DNA from: Armatimonadaceae bacterium
GTDB lineage: Bacteria; Armatimonadota; Armatimonadia; Armatimonadales; Armatimonadaceae
NCBI GenBank assembly: GCA_030447685.1
Contig: JAUJOK010000007.1
Span: 1-64,000, forward strand
Direction: 5' to 3'
Length of the DNA: 64,000 nt
Shown here in pieces: positions 8,710-17,821 of the stretch; position 1 is the stretch's first letter, and the number at the start of each line of letters is the position of its first letter. A model generated the notes under the pieces. The model was not told the origin of the DNA. It saw only the letters and a list, made by a program, of their open reading frames with translations, and made no database searches. The translations under genes and the position numbers were made by a program.

Positions 8710-8715
8710 ATTATA
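8710..8715 (-). promoter_or_regulatory. -10 box of the peptide importer operon
   Basis: TATAAT on the minus strand, about 38 bases before the proposed TTG start, leaving a leader that contains the ribosome-binding site. No convincing -35 hexamer; the 29-base palindrome begins 20 bases upstream. Confidence 0.6.
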
Positions 8716-8734
8716 GCACGGAAACGGTCCGCCG

Positions 8735-8794
8735 CTGGGCCTCTCCCCCCTGCCCCCTTTCCTTTAGGAAAGGGGGCAGGGGGGAGAGGCCCAG
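8735..8794. repeat. Perfect 29-base inverted repeat, C/T-rich
   Basis: Arms 8735-8763 and 8766-8794 are exact reverse complements separated by only TT. The motif is of the CTCCCCCCTGCCCCC type. It separates the divergent importer operon and hydrolase gene. A related C/T-rich hairpin sits at 33457-33485. Confidence 0.93.
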
Positions 8795-8811
8795 CAGAAG
8801 GATTACCCCTA

Positions 8812-9594
8812 TTGTGCGGCGAAACAGCAGCCGTGCGTGAAACAAGCCAACTCGTTCGTATCGAGAAACACCGGGTTTCCGGTGGCATCGCGGCACTGAC
8901 TTTCGCGGCGGAAGAAGAGGAGGTCGGAAGGGGTTCGCGCCCGCTCGTCTTCGTCGTGCACGGGCTGCTCAGCCGCAAAGAGCGTCATATTGAGCTATGC
9001 CTGGCGCTGGCGGAGGCCGGGTATCTGGCCTGCACGCTGGATGCGCGCCACCACGGCGAGCGCGCGACACCGGAAGCGACGACATTTTTAGGCGGCGGAT
9101 TAGGTACGGAGTTCTTGATGACCTTTGCTGAGGTGGTCCTGGGCACCGTCGCCGACCTGGGAACGCTGGCAGACTATTTTGGGCGCGACCGTTACGGGCT
9201 GGTGGGACATTCGATGGGCGGCTATATCGCGCTGAAGACGGCTGTCACGGACCCGCGCGCCGCCGTAATCGTCAGCATCTCCGGGAACCCGGACTGGGCC
9301 GCCGTACCGGACGGGGTGACGCTGCCGCCCGTGGCTCTGGAGATGGCGCGAGCGGAAAGCCCGCTGTCCTATCCCGACCGCTTCTGGCCGCGCCCGCTGC
9401 TGCTGCTCCACGGCGACGCCGACCTGATGGTGCCTATCCACGGCCACCGCGCTCTGTTTTCCGCCTTGCAGCCGCGCTACACGAAAGACCTAACGCGCCT
9501 GTCTCTGGTCGAGTACCCCGGCGGTGGGCACGAGTTCATCCCCGACATGGCCGAGCGCGCCGTGGCCTGGATGCGCCGTTTCCTGTTGCCGTAG
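8812..9594 (+). CDS. Alpha/beta hydrolase
   Basis: A 260-residue serine hydrolase. The oxyanion region VVHGLLSRKERH, the nucleophile elbow GHSMGG, the acid in LLLHGDADLMVP and the histidine in GGGHEF give the complete catalytic set in order. No signal peptide is visible, so it is cytoplasmic. The TTG at 8812 has AGAAGGA 9 bases before it; a GTG at 8833 is an alternative start. Closest resemblance is to small esterase or acylaminoacyl-peptidase-like hydrolases; the substrate is unknown. Confidence 0.85.
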   Translation: MCGETAAVRETSQLVRIEKHRVSGGIAALTFAAEEEEVGRGSRPLVFVVHGLLSRKERHIELCLALAEAGYLACTLDARHHGERATPEATTFLGGGLGTEFLMTFAEVVLGTVADLGTLADYFGRDRYGLVGHSMGGYIALKTAVTDPRAAVIVSISGNPDWAAVPDGVTLPPVALEMARAESPLSYPDRFWPRPLLLLHGDADLMVPIHGHRALFSALQPRYTKDLTRLSLVEYPGGGHEFIPDMAERAVAWMRRFLLP

Positions 9595-9630
9595 CTCGCT
9601 CACACTGAGAATAGGCTTTCGAGATTCAAC

Positions 9631-10149
9631 ATGCCTGGTATAGAAAAGGTGCAAGACGTAGACCAGTTACGGGAACGATGGAGTTCTCTGTTCATTTCCA
9701 ATGATCCGTTTGTCTACCCCTTTGTCTCCCGTATCGAAGCTTCGTCCCTCTTCTACCCAACAGAAGGTTATCGCCTGAGCCGTGAGCAGTATTTGGCAGT
9801 CACAAATGCCGCCCGTGCAGTCGGTGACAAGGGCTTTATCCTTTCTGAAGTTGAGTGGGATGAGGACTTTTTTGAGAGGGGTAAGCATTGGTTTTGCCGG
9901 TTCCCCTCCTATGAAGAGTATCTTAGTGTCCCACTGGGATTGGAAAACGCCATATATTCCCCTAACTTCACCTGGGGTGTACTGATTTCGCATGAGGATC
10001 ATGCGGTTCTTGGCGGAAGTAAGACATTCATGGATACAATCTACGCGCAGTACCCCAGGAAACAGACGGATATTGAACAGCTTCATCACTATTGGCGCGA
10101 CAACCCCAATAACGGCTGGGTTGCTCCGCTACTCGCTTCGTTGAAGTAG
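9631..10149 (+). CDS. Hypothetical protein, unrecognised
   Basis: A 172-residue acidic, aromatic-rich protein with no signal or membrane segment. Recognisable local features are SREQYLAVTNAARAVGDKGF, EWDEDFFERGKHWFC and a C-terminal HHYWRDNPNNGW. Base composition is less GC-rich than the flanking genes, like the orphan gene at 4511-5011, which suggests recent acquisition. It could be an immunity-type protein, but no toxin gene is next to it. Confidence 0.6.
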   Translation: MPGIEKVQDVDQLRERWSSLFISNDPFVYPFVSRIEASSLFYPTEGYRLSREQYLAVTNAARAVGDKGFILSEVEWDEDFFERGKHWFCRFPSYEEYLSVPLGLENAIYSPNFTWGVLISHEDHAVLGGSKTFMDTIYAQYPRKQTDIEQLHHYWRDNPNNGWVAPLLASLK

Positions 10150-10214
10150 AAGCGCGAACCGCTTCCTTTTGCCGTAGTGTTGCTGATTTCCGGGCAACGG
10201 GCCGTCTGACAAGT

Positions 10215-10220
10215 TATAAT
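10215..10220 (+). promoter_or_regulatory. -10 box directly before recD2, probable leaderless start
   Basis: TATAAT followed by exactly 6 bases and then the ATG at 10227, so the expected transcription start coincides with the start codon. There is no ribosome-binding site. Confidence 0.65.
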
Positions 10221-10226
10221 AGTGCT

Positions 10227-13200
10227 ATGCCCAATCCCCTGATGAACAACCGTGTCCGCGAATCCGGCGGCGGTGATGGCTACAACGGCGAGGTTGCGAC
10301 GCTGGAATGTGTCATCGAGCGCGTGACGTTCCACAACTCCGAGAATGGCTACTCCGTCGTCAAGGTGGCCCCCGCCGAGGCCAAGAGCCGCGCCAAAGGC
10401 GACGTCATCACCGTTCTGGGTTCGTTCACCAATCCGGTTATCGGCGAGAGCCTGTGCTGCTACGGCCAGTGGATCAAGCACCCGCAGTACGGCCCGCAGT
10501 TCAAGATGGAGCGGTACGAAACCGTGCGACCGGCGACGGCGGCGGCTATCGAAAAGTATCTGGGGTCGGGCATGGTTAAGGGAATCGGCCCGGTGATGGC
10601 CAAGCGCATCGTCGATAAGTTCGGCGAACAGGCGCTGGACATTATCGAGACGACGCCGCAGAAGCTGACCAAGGTTTCGGGCATCGGCGAGAAGCGTATC
10701 GAAAAGATCAAGGCCGCCTGGGACGAGCAGCGCGAAGTGCGGACAATCATGCTGTTTTTGCAGGGGCATGGCGTTTCGCCGACCTTCGCCGTCAAAATCT
10801 ACCGGCACTACAAAGAGCGCGCTATCGAGGTGGTGGAGCAGAACCCGTACCAGTTGGCGACCGACATCTGGGGCATCGGGTTCAAGTCGGCGGACAAGAT
10901 CGCGCAGAACATCGGTATCGCCCCCGACGCCCCGGAGCGGCTTCAGGCGGGCCTTATCTATGTTTTGAACGAGGAGATGGACGGCGGCGGTCACTGCTTT
11001 CTGCCCGAAGACCATCTGCTGAAAAAGGCGTGCGAGATTCTGGGCGCGGAGCAAGCGCCCGTGGAGCGCGCTCTGGATGAGTTGGTGGCGAGCGAGCGGC
11101 TGATCGCGGAGACGGTCGAGCTATTAGGCACCAGCGACACGGCTATCTACACCCCCAGCATCCACACCACGGAAAAAGCCGTCGCCGACCGCATCAATAC
11201 GCTGCTGACATCGCCGTGGCGCATGCGCCCCAAGCCCGCCGAGATCGATGCCGCCGTCGAAGGCGTGCCCAGCTACGACACCCTTTCCGACGAGCAAGGG
11301 CAGGCCGTGCGCCGCGCCCTATCCGAGCCGCTGATGGTTCTGACAGGTGGCCCCGGTACCGGAAAGTGCGTGACGGGCGATTCGCTGGTGCTGAGCCGGG
11401 CGGGCGTCCATCCGCTGGAGGCGCATTGGGGCGGGGCGGAGCTTGAGCCGGACTCCTTCCGCGAGCATGTGGTGAAGGTTGTCGCAAAGAATAAAGTGAC
11501 TCCCACAAGCCATGCCTACTTCGGCGGCGTGCGGGAAACCGTGCGCGTGCGAACGCACCTGGGTCTGGAACTGGAAGGAACGCCGAATCACCGCCTCTGG
11601 GCAATGACGGAGAACGGCCCGGACTGGGTGCGGATGGACGCCGTGACCGAAGGAACTTATGTCGCCATCCGACGCGGTGATGATGTGTGGGGCGTGGGGA
11701 CGCTTGCGCCGGAATTGGCTTACCTGTTAGGGGTCATTTCCGGCGACGGGCACCGATGCCGTCTGACCCTGGAAACGCACTTCGGCTGCAATGTCGGTAT
11801 CTCCCGAAGCCGCAATACCTATAATCTTCCGCGTCAATGGCGGCGCGTTTCGTGAAAAGCTGACTGCGCTGGGCCTGCATGTCTGCAAGTCGGAAGGCAA
11901 GGCAGTGCCGCGCGCGGTTCTGGAAGCGTCACGCGACGCCATCACTCAATACCTCGCCGGGCTGTTCGATACGGACGGCCACATTCAACAGCGCCGGAGC
12001 GGGCAGGTAACTTTCGAAATCACCCTGAAAAGCGCGGAACTGATTCGGCAGGTTCAGGTTCTGCTGCTCAACCTCGGCATCGTCAGCCGCCGCGTGGCGC
12101 GAAGGATTTCCTACCGTTACAAAGAGCGCCCGGCGGAAATGCGGACGTACTGGCGTCTGAGCGTCAGCGGCGAGGACGTGGACCGGCTGATGGAAATAAT
12201 CCCGACGCGCAAAGCCGCTGCGCCGCAGCAGCGCATGTGCAACACCAACCGCGACATCGTGCCGCTGCCGGGCCGGATCATCCGCGACCTGTTTACGCTT
12301 TTCGGCAAGCGGATGCGCCGCGAGTGGTGGGCGTGGAAGCGGGAAATCGGCGGCACGCGCCGCCCGACGCGCGCGCGTCTGCTTGAACTGATTGCCGACC
12401 AGGATACGGATACGCCGATGTGGCAGCGGGACGCGCTTCGGGAAGCCTGCCGCCCCTGCTACTTCTGGGATAAAGTCGTCGCGGTCACTCTCCTTCCGCC
12501 GCTTCGGTGTACGATCTGACCGTCCCCGGCGAGGAGTCGTTTATCGCCAACGGCTTCGTCAACCACAACACGACCACGACCCGCGCGATTGTGGCGGCGT
12601 TCGAGAAGCTGAACAAGCGCATTCAGCTTGCCTCGCCGACGGGCCGCGCCGCCAAGCGCCTGGCGGAGGTGACGGGCAAAGAGGCGAAGACGATCCACCG
12701 GCTTCTGGAGTTCGACCCGGAAAAGCGCGGCTTCAAGCATGGGGCCGGGCGACCCGCTCGAACTGGACGTGCTGATAATCGACGAGGCATCGATGCTCGA
12801 TCTGGTGCTGACGCACAACGCGCTGCGGGCCGTGCCGGACGGCGCGCAGGTGCTGTTTGTCGGCGATGTAGACCAGCTTCCCTCGGTGGGGCCGGGTAAT
12901 GTGCTGGCCGACCTGATCAACTCCGGGCGCGCGTGCCGGTGGCCCGGCTGTCGCAGGTGTTCCGGCAGGCGGCGGAATCGCGCATCATCACCAATGCCCA
13001 CGCGATCAATCGCGGAAAGCAGCCGGACCTGCCGCCGCCGTCGGCGATTCAGCAAGGGGCGGACTGCGTCTTTCTGGAGGTCGAAGAGTCCGAGGAGATA
13101 CCGCAGAAGGTCGCGGGCGTGGTCGCCAAATCGCTGCCGCGTTTGGGCTACGGGCGTGACGACATCACCGTCCAGCGGCGCGCGCTCGCCCCGATGCAGC

Positions 13201-13879
13201 GTGGCTCCACGCGGCGCGCGCAATCTGAACGAGGTGCTGCAAAGCGTGCTGAATGCCGCGCACCCGGAGAAGCTATCAAAGACCTCAACGTAGGCGAGAC
13301 ACGGCGCGCGGCGCTCGTTTTAACCACGCGGGCCATCAAATTGGCGACCGGTCATGCAACGGGTCAACAACTATGATAAGAACGTCTTCAACGGGGATGT
13401 CGGCAAGATCGTCGCGATGGACACGGAAGACCATTTCGGCGACCGTAACGGCGCGCGACAAGTCCTCTCATGTTTCAGGCGTCCGCCCGGAGGCCCAGCG
13501 CCGGGACCGGCAAGAGTACGATTTCGCCGACATGGATCAGTTGGCGCACGCATTTTCGTTAACGATACACAAAAGCCAGGGGTCCGAGTATCCGGCGTGC
13601 GTCATCGTGCTTCATACGCAGCACTATATGATGCTGGCGCGCAATCTGGTTTATACGGCGCTGACGCGGGCCAAAAAAATAGCCGTCTTTATCGGGTCGA
13701 GACGCGCGATACAGATGGCCGTACGCAACAAACGCGCCGTGCCGCGCTACACGCGCCTTGCCCAGCGTTTGCAGCGTCTGGTGGACGACCTGGGGCCGGA
13801 CGGACGGCGCAAAACCGCGCCGGGCACGACGCCTAAGAAAGACACGCCTCCGCCCGCGCTTCCCGGACGGCTCCTATAA
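10227..13879 (+). pseudogene. recD2: RecD2-type helicase gene with intein, broken by several frameshifts
   Basis: Encodes a RecD2 5'-3' DNA helicase, acting in DNA repair without RecBC. The N-terminal extein (10227-11366) has the OB-like start, two helix-hairpin-helix motifs (GMVKGIGPVMAKRI and VSGIGEKRIEKI) and the Walker A GGPGTGK. The C-terminal extein (12570-13879) carries TTTTRAIVAAF, Walker [37 protein letters not shown] and YTALTRAKK. Breaks are near 12735 (extra G), 12918 (extra CG), 13210 (extra C), 13260-13350 (at least one, including a missing G before VMQRVNN) and 13420-13500, plus two inside the intein. Protein sequence between breaks is fully conserved. Either very recent decay or sequence error. 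Confidence 0.9.
11367..12569 (+). other. Intein with LAGLIDADG homing endonuclease, in RecD2 Walker A
   Basis: Inserted exactly between Lys and Thr of the helicase P-loop (GGPGTGK / TTTTR). Block A CVTGDSLVLS gives the N-terminal Cys, block B has GTPNHRLW, the two endonuclease motifs are LLGVISGDG (about 11725) and LAGLFDTDGHI (about 11955), block F is VYDLTVPGEESF and block G ends VNHN followed by Thr, so all splicing residues of a class 1 intein are present. Length is about 401 codons. One indel lies between 11766 and 11855 and a one-base deletion near 12497; together they restore frame but scramble the endonuclease part. Confidence 0.93.
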
Positions 13880-13983
13880 TCGCTGCGGTCGGCCTTTTTG
13901 GATAACAGGAAACGCGCGCGGGCACCAGAAGATAATGCTTGTGTGATGTCGTCACAGAAAGGCGATATAGGAAAGGAGATTTC

Positions 13984-14772
13984 ATGAAATACTTGGCGCT
14001 GCTTCTCGCGATAGGTCTGGGCGACCCGTGCGCAGCCATCGCTAAACCATCGCACCACTCTGCGTTACTCCCGCCGCCCCTCGCGGCTGCTCCTGTCACT
14101 TCCCCGGCTGAAGAGCAAAAGAACAAGATCGACACGGGAATCATTCTCGGAAGGCTCGCGGTTGTGGCCGTGCCACAAGCGGACATTTTTCGGCAGCATG
14201 ATCCAGCCTCGCGGCGGCTTTCTACCGTGGGCGAAGGCACCTATATAGCCGTGCTTGACCAGAAAGGCGACTACACCGGCGTTCTAATGATCGACCGGAC
14301 TACCGGATGGATTCGCACGGCAAATATCCGGTTGATTCGCTCCCAGGTTGCTGTCGCGGACATGGACAAGGTGACATCCGCTTCGCCGAAGACGGTTCCT
14401 ATGGATGCAAAAACAACGGCTATTCTCCAGGAAGCCTTCTCTTACCAGCAGCCCCGTGCGCGGCGGTCGAGTTTAGTCATGGGACTGGATTCCTCGGCGT
14501 TCGTGCAGCAGGTGTTCGCGACTCAGGGCGTGAAACTGCCGCGTCGCGTCCACGGGCAGGCCAGGGCAGGCGCACCGGTAGCCTGGGAGGATTTACGCGC
14601 GGGCGACCGGCTCTTCTTCGACAGCGGCAACCGGGGTCGTGCCGCCTACACGGGCATTTATCTTGGCAACGGGTACTTTATCTATGCCTCACACAAAACG
14701 AAAAGGGTTCGTGTAGACAGCCTGATGAAGCCGCACTTCTATAACGGGTTGCTGGGCGCACGTCGCCTATAG
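13984..14772 (+). CDS. NlpC/P60-like protein lacking the catalytic Cys and His
   Basis: A 262-residue exported protein. A signal peptide (MKYLALLLAIGLGDPCAAIA) is followed by an SH3b-like segment (about 45-130) and a C-terminal NlpC/P60 domain. In active family members the nucleophile motif is DCSGF; here it reads LDSSAFVQQVF, with Ser in place of Cys. The motif that normally carries the catalytic His (HVGIYLG) reads YTGIYLGNGYFIYAS, so His is Tyr. Unless Ser can substitute, this is a wall-binding pseudoenzyme. AAAGGAG precedes the ATG at 13984. Confidence 0.85.
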   Translation: MKYLALLLAIGLGDPCAAIAKPSHHSALLPPPLAAAPVTSPAEEQKNKIDTGIILGRLAVVAVPQADIFRQHDPASRRLSTVGEGTYIAVLDQKGDYTGVLMIDRTTGWIRTANIRLIRSQVAVADMDKVTSASPKTVPMDAKTTAILQEAFSYQQPRARRSSLVMGLDSSAFVQQVFATQGVKLPRRVHGQARAGAPVAWEDLRAGDRLFFDSGNRGRAAYTGIYLGNGYFIYASHKTKRVRVDSLMKPHFYNGLLGARRL

Positions 14773-14851
14773 CCTGTATGCTGCGGCGCAATGCGCGGGG
14801 AGGTGAAACGCCGCACACCACCCGCGCGGTTACTTTGCCGCGCCAAGCGGC

Positions 14852-14857
14852 TATAAT
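14852..14857 (+). promoter_or_regulatory. -10 box, probable leaderless start of the AI-2E-type gene
   Basis: TATAAT, then 6 bases, then the GTG at 14864. No ribosome-binding site precedes the GTG. Confidence 0.6.
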
Positions 14858-14863
14858 ATAAGT

Positions 14864-16039
14864 GTGAATACCGAGCGGTTCCGCACGAACGTCTTTTTCA
14901 TCGTCCTGCTTCTGGCGCTGGGCTTCTGTATTGTGCTGTTCCGGCCCTTCTGGCCCTCGCTCGCCTGGGCGATTGTGCTTGGCATCCTCATCTACCCGAC
15001 CCACCAGCGTATTGCTCGCCGCCTGAAGAACACTACGGTTGCGGCGGGTATCTCGACGCTGCTGACCATCGCGCTGATCGTCGTCCCCCTTGCGCTGATG
15101 CTTTTCGCGGTCGCGGCGGAAGGCAACGTTTTAATCGGAAAAGCCCGAGCGGTGGTAGACAGCGGGGCGCTGCAGCAGTGGTCGCCGGACGCTAAATCGG
15201 GGGTTGTCGCCGATGCGCTTCGCTGGGTAGGGCGCTACGTGGACGTTTCGCAGGTGAACCTGCAGGATATGGCGAGGCAGGGTCTCGGGCGGGCCGGGGA
15301 GTTTTTGGCGAGCAACGCCGTGGGGTATGTCCGCAATCTCGCCAAATCGTTCATGCAGATCTCGCTCGCGCTGGTAACGCTATTCTTTCTGCTCAAAGAC
15401 GGTTCGCGCCTGCTGCCCGCCGTCAAGGCGTTTATTCCGCTCAGCGAGGAGCAGACGGATACGGTCCTGTCGCGCACGGTCGAGACGATGTACGCCACTT
15501 TTTACGGTGTGGTGCTGGTCGCAATGCTTCAGGGAACGCTGGGCGGGCTGGCTTTCTGGATGCTGGGGCTGCCGTCGCCGCTGCTTTGGGGAGTGGTGAT
15601 GACGCTGCTTTGTATTATCCCGCTGGCGGGCGCGCCGATTGTGTGGGTTCCGGCGGCTATCATCCTGGCGCTCCAGGGAGCGTATGTCAAGGCGATCATT
15701 CTCGCGCTTATCGGCTGGCTGGTGGTCGGAACGGTGGACAACATCACGCGCCCCTTTATTATCGGCGGGCGGACATCGCTGCACCCCCTTGCGGTATTTT
15801 TTGCGATTCTGGGCGGCCTGCTGGCGATGGGTGGGGTGGGGGTCTTCCTGGGGCCGGTTCTGCTGTCGGTGACACTCACTTTATTGGACATTTTGCGTAT
15901 CAAGATCACTCCGTCACCACCGGGACCGCCGCCCTCCCAGACACCGCCCGGCAGCGGCGGCGGTTCCACTCCCGAAGCGCCCGTCGCCAGGGTTTCGACA
16001 CCTCGCTCGCCTGCCGCGCAGCCGCGCACGAACCCCTGA
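14864..16039 (+). CDS. AI-2E family transporter
   Basis: A 391-residue polytopic membrane protein of the AI-2E/TqsA/PerM permease family. Two helices near the N terminus (about 10-50), a third near 60-85, an extracytoplasmic region, then a cluster of five from about 165. Family marks include FFLLKDG, the conserved PLAGAPIVWVPAA segment and DNITRPFIIGGR. The last 60 residues are Pro/Ser/Gly-rich and disordered. Family members are linked to signal export, ion/proton antiport or unknown roles; the name alone does not prove autoinducer transport. Confidence 0.88.
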   Translation: MNTERFRTNVFFIVLLLALGFCIVLFRPFWPSLAWAIVLGILIYPTHQRIARRLKNTTVAAGISTLLTIALIVVPLALMLFAVAAEGNVLIGKARAVVDSGALQQWSPDAKSGVVADALRWVGRYVDVSQVNLQDMARQGLGRAGEFLASNAVGYVRNLAKSFMQISLALVTLFFLLKDGSRLLPAVKAFIPLSEEQTDTVLSRTVETMYATFYGVVLVAMLQGTLGGLAFWMLGLPSPLLWGVVMTLLCIIPLAGAPIVWVPAAIILALQGAYVKAIILALIGWLVVGTVDNITRPFIIGGRTSLHPLAVFFAILGGLLAMGGVGVFLGPVLLSVTLTLLDILRIKITPSPPGPPPSQTPPGSGGGSTPEAPVARVSTPRSPAAQPRTNP

Positions 16040-16044
16040 TTTTT

Positions 16045-16746
16045 ATGCGCCTGTCGATTATCGTTCCGACGCTGAACGAAGAAGCGGCGCTGCCCCAAAC
16101 GCTGGAGGCGGCGCGGCGGGCCTGTCCGAGCGCGGAACTTATCGTCGCGGACGGCGGTTCGACGGACAATACCGGCACGGTCGCTCGGCAGGGCGGGGCT
16201 ATCGTTATCGCAGCATCGCGAGGACGCGGACGGCAGCAAAATGCGGGCGCGAACGCAGCGGCGGGCGAGACGCTTTTGTTCCTCCATGCGGACACGCTGC
16301 TGCCCGAAGGTGCGGGGGCGGCTATTGAGGCCGCGCTTCAGGAGGCGACCGTTGTCGGGGGGAACTTCCGCCTCGCCTTTCATCCGCCCGGCCCGGCGAA
16401 TCGCCTGTTTGCGCTTTTATATAACCTGCGCGCCCGGCGTCTGCGCCACTATTACGGCGACTCCTGCCTGTTTGTCCGGCGGCAGGTATTCGAAGAATTG
16501 AACGGGTTCCGCGAAGGGATGCTGATGGAGGACTGGGAATTGGTACAACGGCTGGAGCGCCGCTGCCGCGCGTCGGGAACAGAGCGGACGGTATGGCTGC
16601 CGCAGGCCGTCACCACATCGGATCGGCGCTTTTCCGGGGCGGGCCGACGGTGGCGCTATCTGTGGCTGTGGGCCTATCTGCATTTCTTGCATGCGCGCGG
16701 CGTTTCCGGAGATCGCCTTGCCGCCCGCTACCCGGAGGCGCGGTAA
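16045..16746 (+). CDS. Family 2 glycosyltransferase, TIGR04283-like
   Basis: A 233-residue GT-A fold glycosyltransferase. It starts with MRLSIIVPTLNEEAALPQTL, has the ADGGSTDNT nucleotide-sugar block near residue 37, GRGRQQNAGA, the DxD-equivalent LFLHADT, and a C-terminal acceptor region with MEDWELVQRL. This pattern matches the TIGR04283 group, often annotated as arsenosugar-type glycosyltransferases; no arsenic gene is nearby, so the substrate is open. It starts 5 bases after the permease stop and is followed 8 bases later by a membrane protein gene. Confidence 0.85.
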   Translation: MRLSIIVPTLNEEAALPQTLEAARRACPSAELIVADGGSTDNTGTVARQGGAIVIAASRGRGRQQNAGANAAAGETLLFLHADTLLPEGAGAAIEAALQEATVVGGNFRLAFHPPGPANRLFALLYNLRARRLRHYYGDSCLFVRRQVFEELNGFREGMLMEDWELVQRLERRCRASGTERTVWLPQAVTTSDRRFSGAGRRWRYLWLWAYLHFLHARGVSGDRLAARYPEAR

Positions 16747-16754
16747 ACTTCGCC

Positions 16755-17114
16755 ATGCTTCGCCGCGACCTGGGCCTGCTCCGCCGCTTCGTTATCCCCG
16801 CCGCCATTCTTGTCGGTCTGTTTTTGCTCGTCTCCACGCCGCGCGTCCACCTGACGCTGGAAACCGGCTCGCGCTGGTATGTGTTGTGCGGCTTCGCTCT
16901 GTTCTATGCGGGCCTTTTCAGCGCGGGCATGAGCGGCTATGTCGCGCTGGTGCGGCGTCACTGGTTTCTGGTGCGGCTCAGTGGGCTGGCGGCGGTGGTC
17001 ACTGCCCTGGGTGTGTTCGTTTCCCAGGCGGCAACTCCCGTGCCCGCCTGGATGCTGATACTGCTGGCGGGCGCGCTTACGGCGTCCTGCTGGTGGCCGC
17101 CGCCTTCATCGTAA
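16755..17114 (+). CDS. Small membrane protein
   Basis: A 119-residue protein with four predicted membrane helices (about 12-28, 40-62, 72-90 and 96-112) and positive charges at the cytoplasmic side (RRDLGLLRR at the start). I do not recognise a family. It follows the glycosyltransferase by 8 bases, so it may be part of the same unit, for example in lipid or surface sugar metabolism. The ATG at 16755 is chosen by spacing; no strong ribosome-binding site is visible. Confidence 0.65.
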   Translation: MLRRDLGLLRRFVIPAAILVGLFLLVSTPRVHLTLETGSRWYVLCGFALFYAGLFSAGMSGYVALVRRHWFLVRLSGLAAVVTALGVFVSQAATPVPAWMLILLAGALTASCWWPPPSS

Positions 17115-17288
17115 TTTTCGCATAAGGCCAGGAACGAACCCGGCGAAAAAGGAAACCAAGTAAGTACCCGCCACCGAGGCTCCCATCCGGAGGCTTTTTT
17201 CATCAACAAAGAAGAAGTGGGTCGTAAAGCAGGACAGGCCGCAGGAGACGTACATCGAACGTCAGGCGGAACTTAGGAAACACACCTT

Positions 17289-17807
17289 ATGGCTAACTAC
17301 TACGAATTGCTAAAGCATCCGCTGTGGCAAAAGAAGAGGCTATTGGTCTTAGAGCGGGAAAGTTTTTGTTGTGAACAATGCGGCTCAAGCGAAAAAACGC
17401 TTCACGTACATCATACCTATTACGAATCGAAACTAAAGCCGTGGGAGTATCCAGATGAGTCGCTTCATGCTCTGTGTGAAGAATGCCATTCTGAAGTACA
17501 AGACAGGAAGGCGTTGTTTGATCGACAGCTTGGTAGAATAGACTATACTAATATTGATAAGCTATACGGGTATGCTCTTGGCATTTACGCCTACCATGAA
17601 CCAGAGGCTCCTGTTGACCTATCGAGATACGAAGTTGCGTCCGGCCTTGCCGACTATTGGAACCTTGACATAGACTTGGTGATTGATAGCTTAATTGAAG
17701 GCACAATCACTGGCAGGAAGCTGTTCGATTTGGTCACGAAGCATGGAGCGCCCCAAAAACCGTGGCTGGAGCGCGTTGCAAAGGACCCAACCGTCTGGGG
17801 TGCATAG
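17289..17807 (+). CDS. HNH endonuclease-like protein
   Basis: A 172-residue protein with an HNH zinc-finger nuclease domain in the first 75 residues: CEQCG, the catalytic-type LHVHHTYY, then LCEECHSEV supplying the second Cys pair and the last His. The C-terminal 90 residues are helical and acidic with no known motif. The gene is visibly AT-richer than the core genes and opens an accessory island. Free-standing HNH proteins of this kind occur in defence and mobile elements, but the target is unknown. It is 14 bases upstream of a second HNH gene. Confidence 0.85.
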   Translation: MANYYELLKHPLWQKKRLLVLERESFCCEQCGSSEKTLHVHHTYYESKLKPWEYPDESLHALCEECHSEVQDRKALFDRQLGRIDYTNIDKLYGYALGIYAYHEPEAPVDLSRYEVASGLADYWNLDIDLVIDSLIEGTITGRKLFDLVTKHGAPQKPWLERVAKDPTVWGA

Positions 17808-17821
17808 CCGAGAAGAACCTG

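Noticed and set aside
10227-13879. Programmed frameshifting in recD2
   Set aside because: There are too many shifts in both directions, without slippery heptamers or downstream structures in a consistent place.
17160-17205. Possible terminator or attenuator before the HNH island
   Set aside because: The two GAGGCT-like segments are direct, not inverted, so no stable hairpin forms before the T-run.
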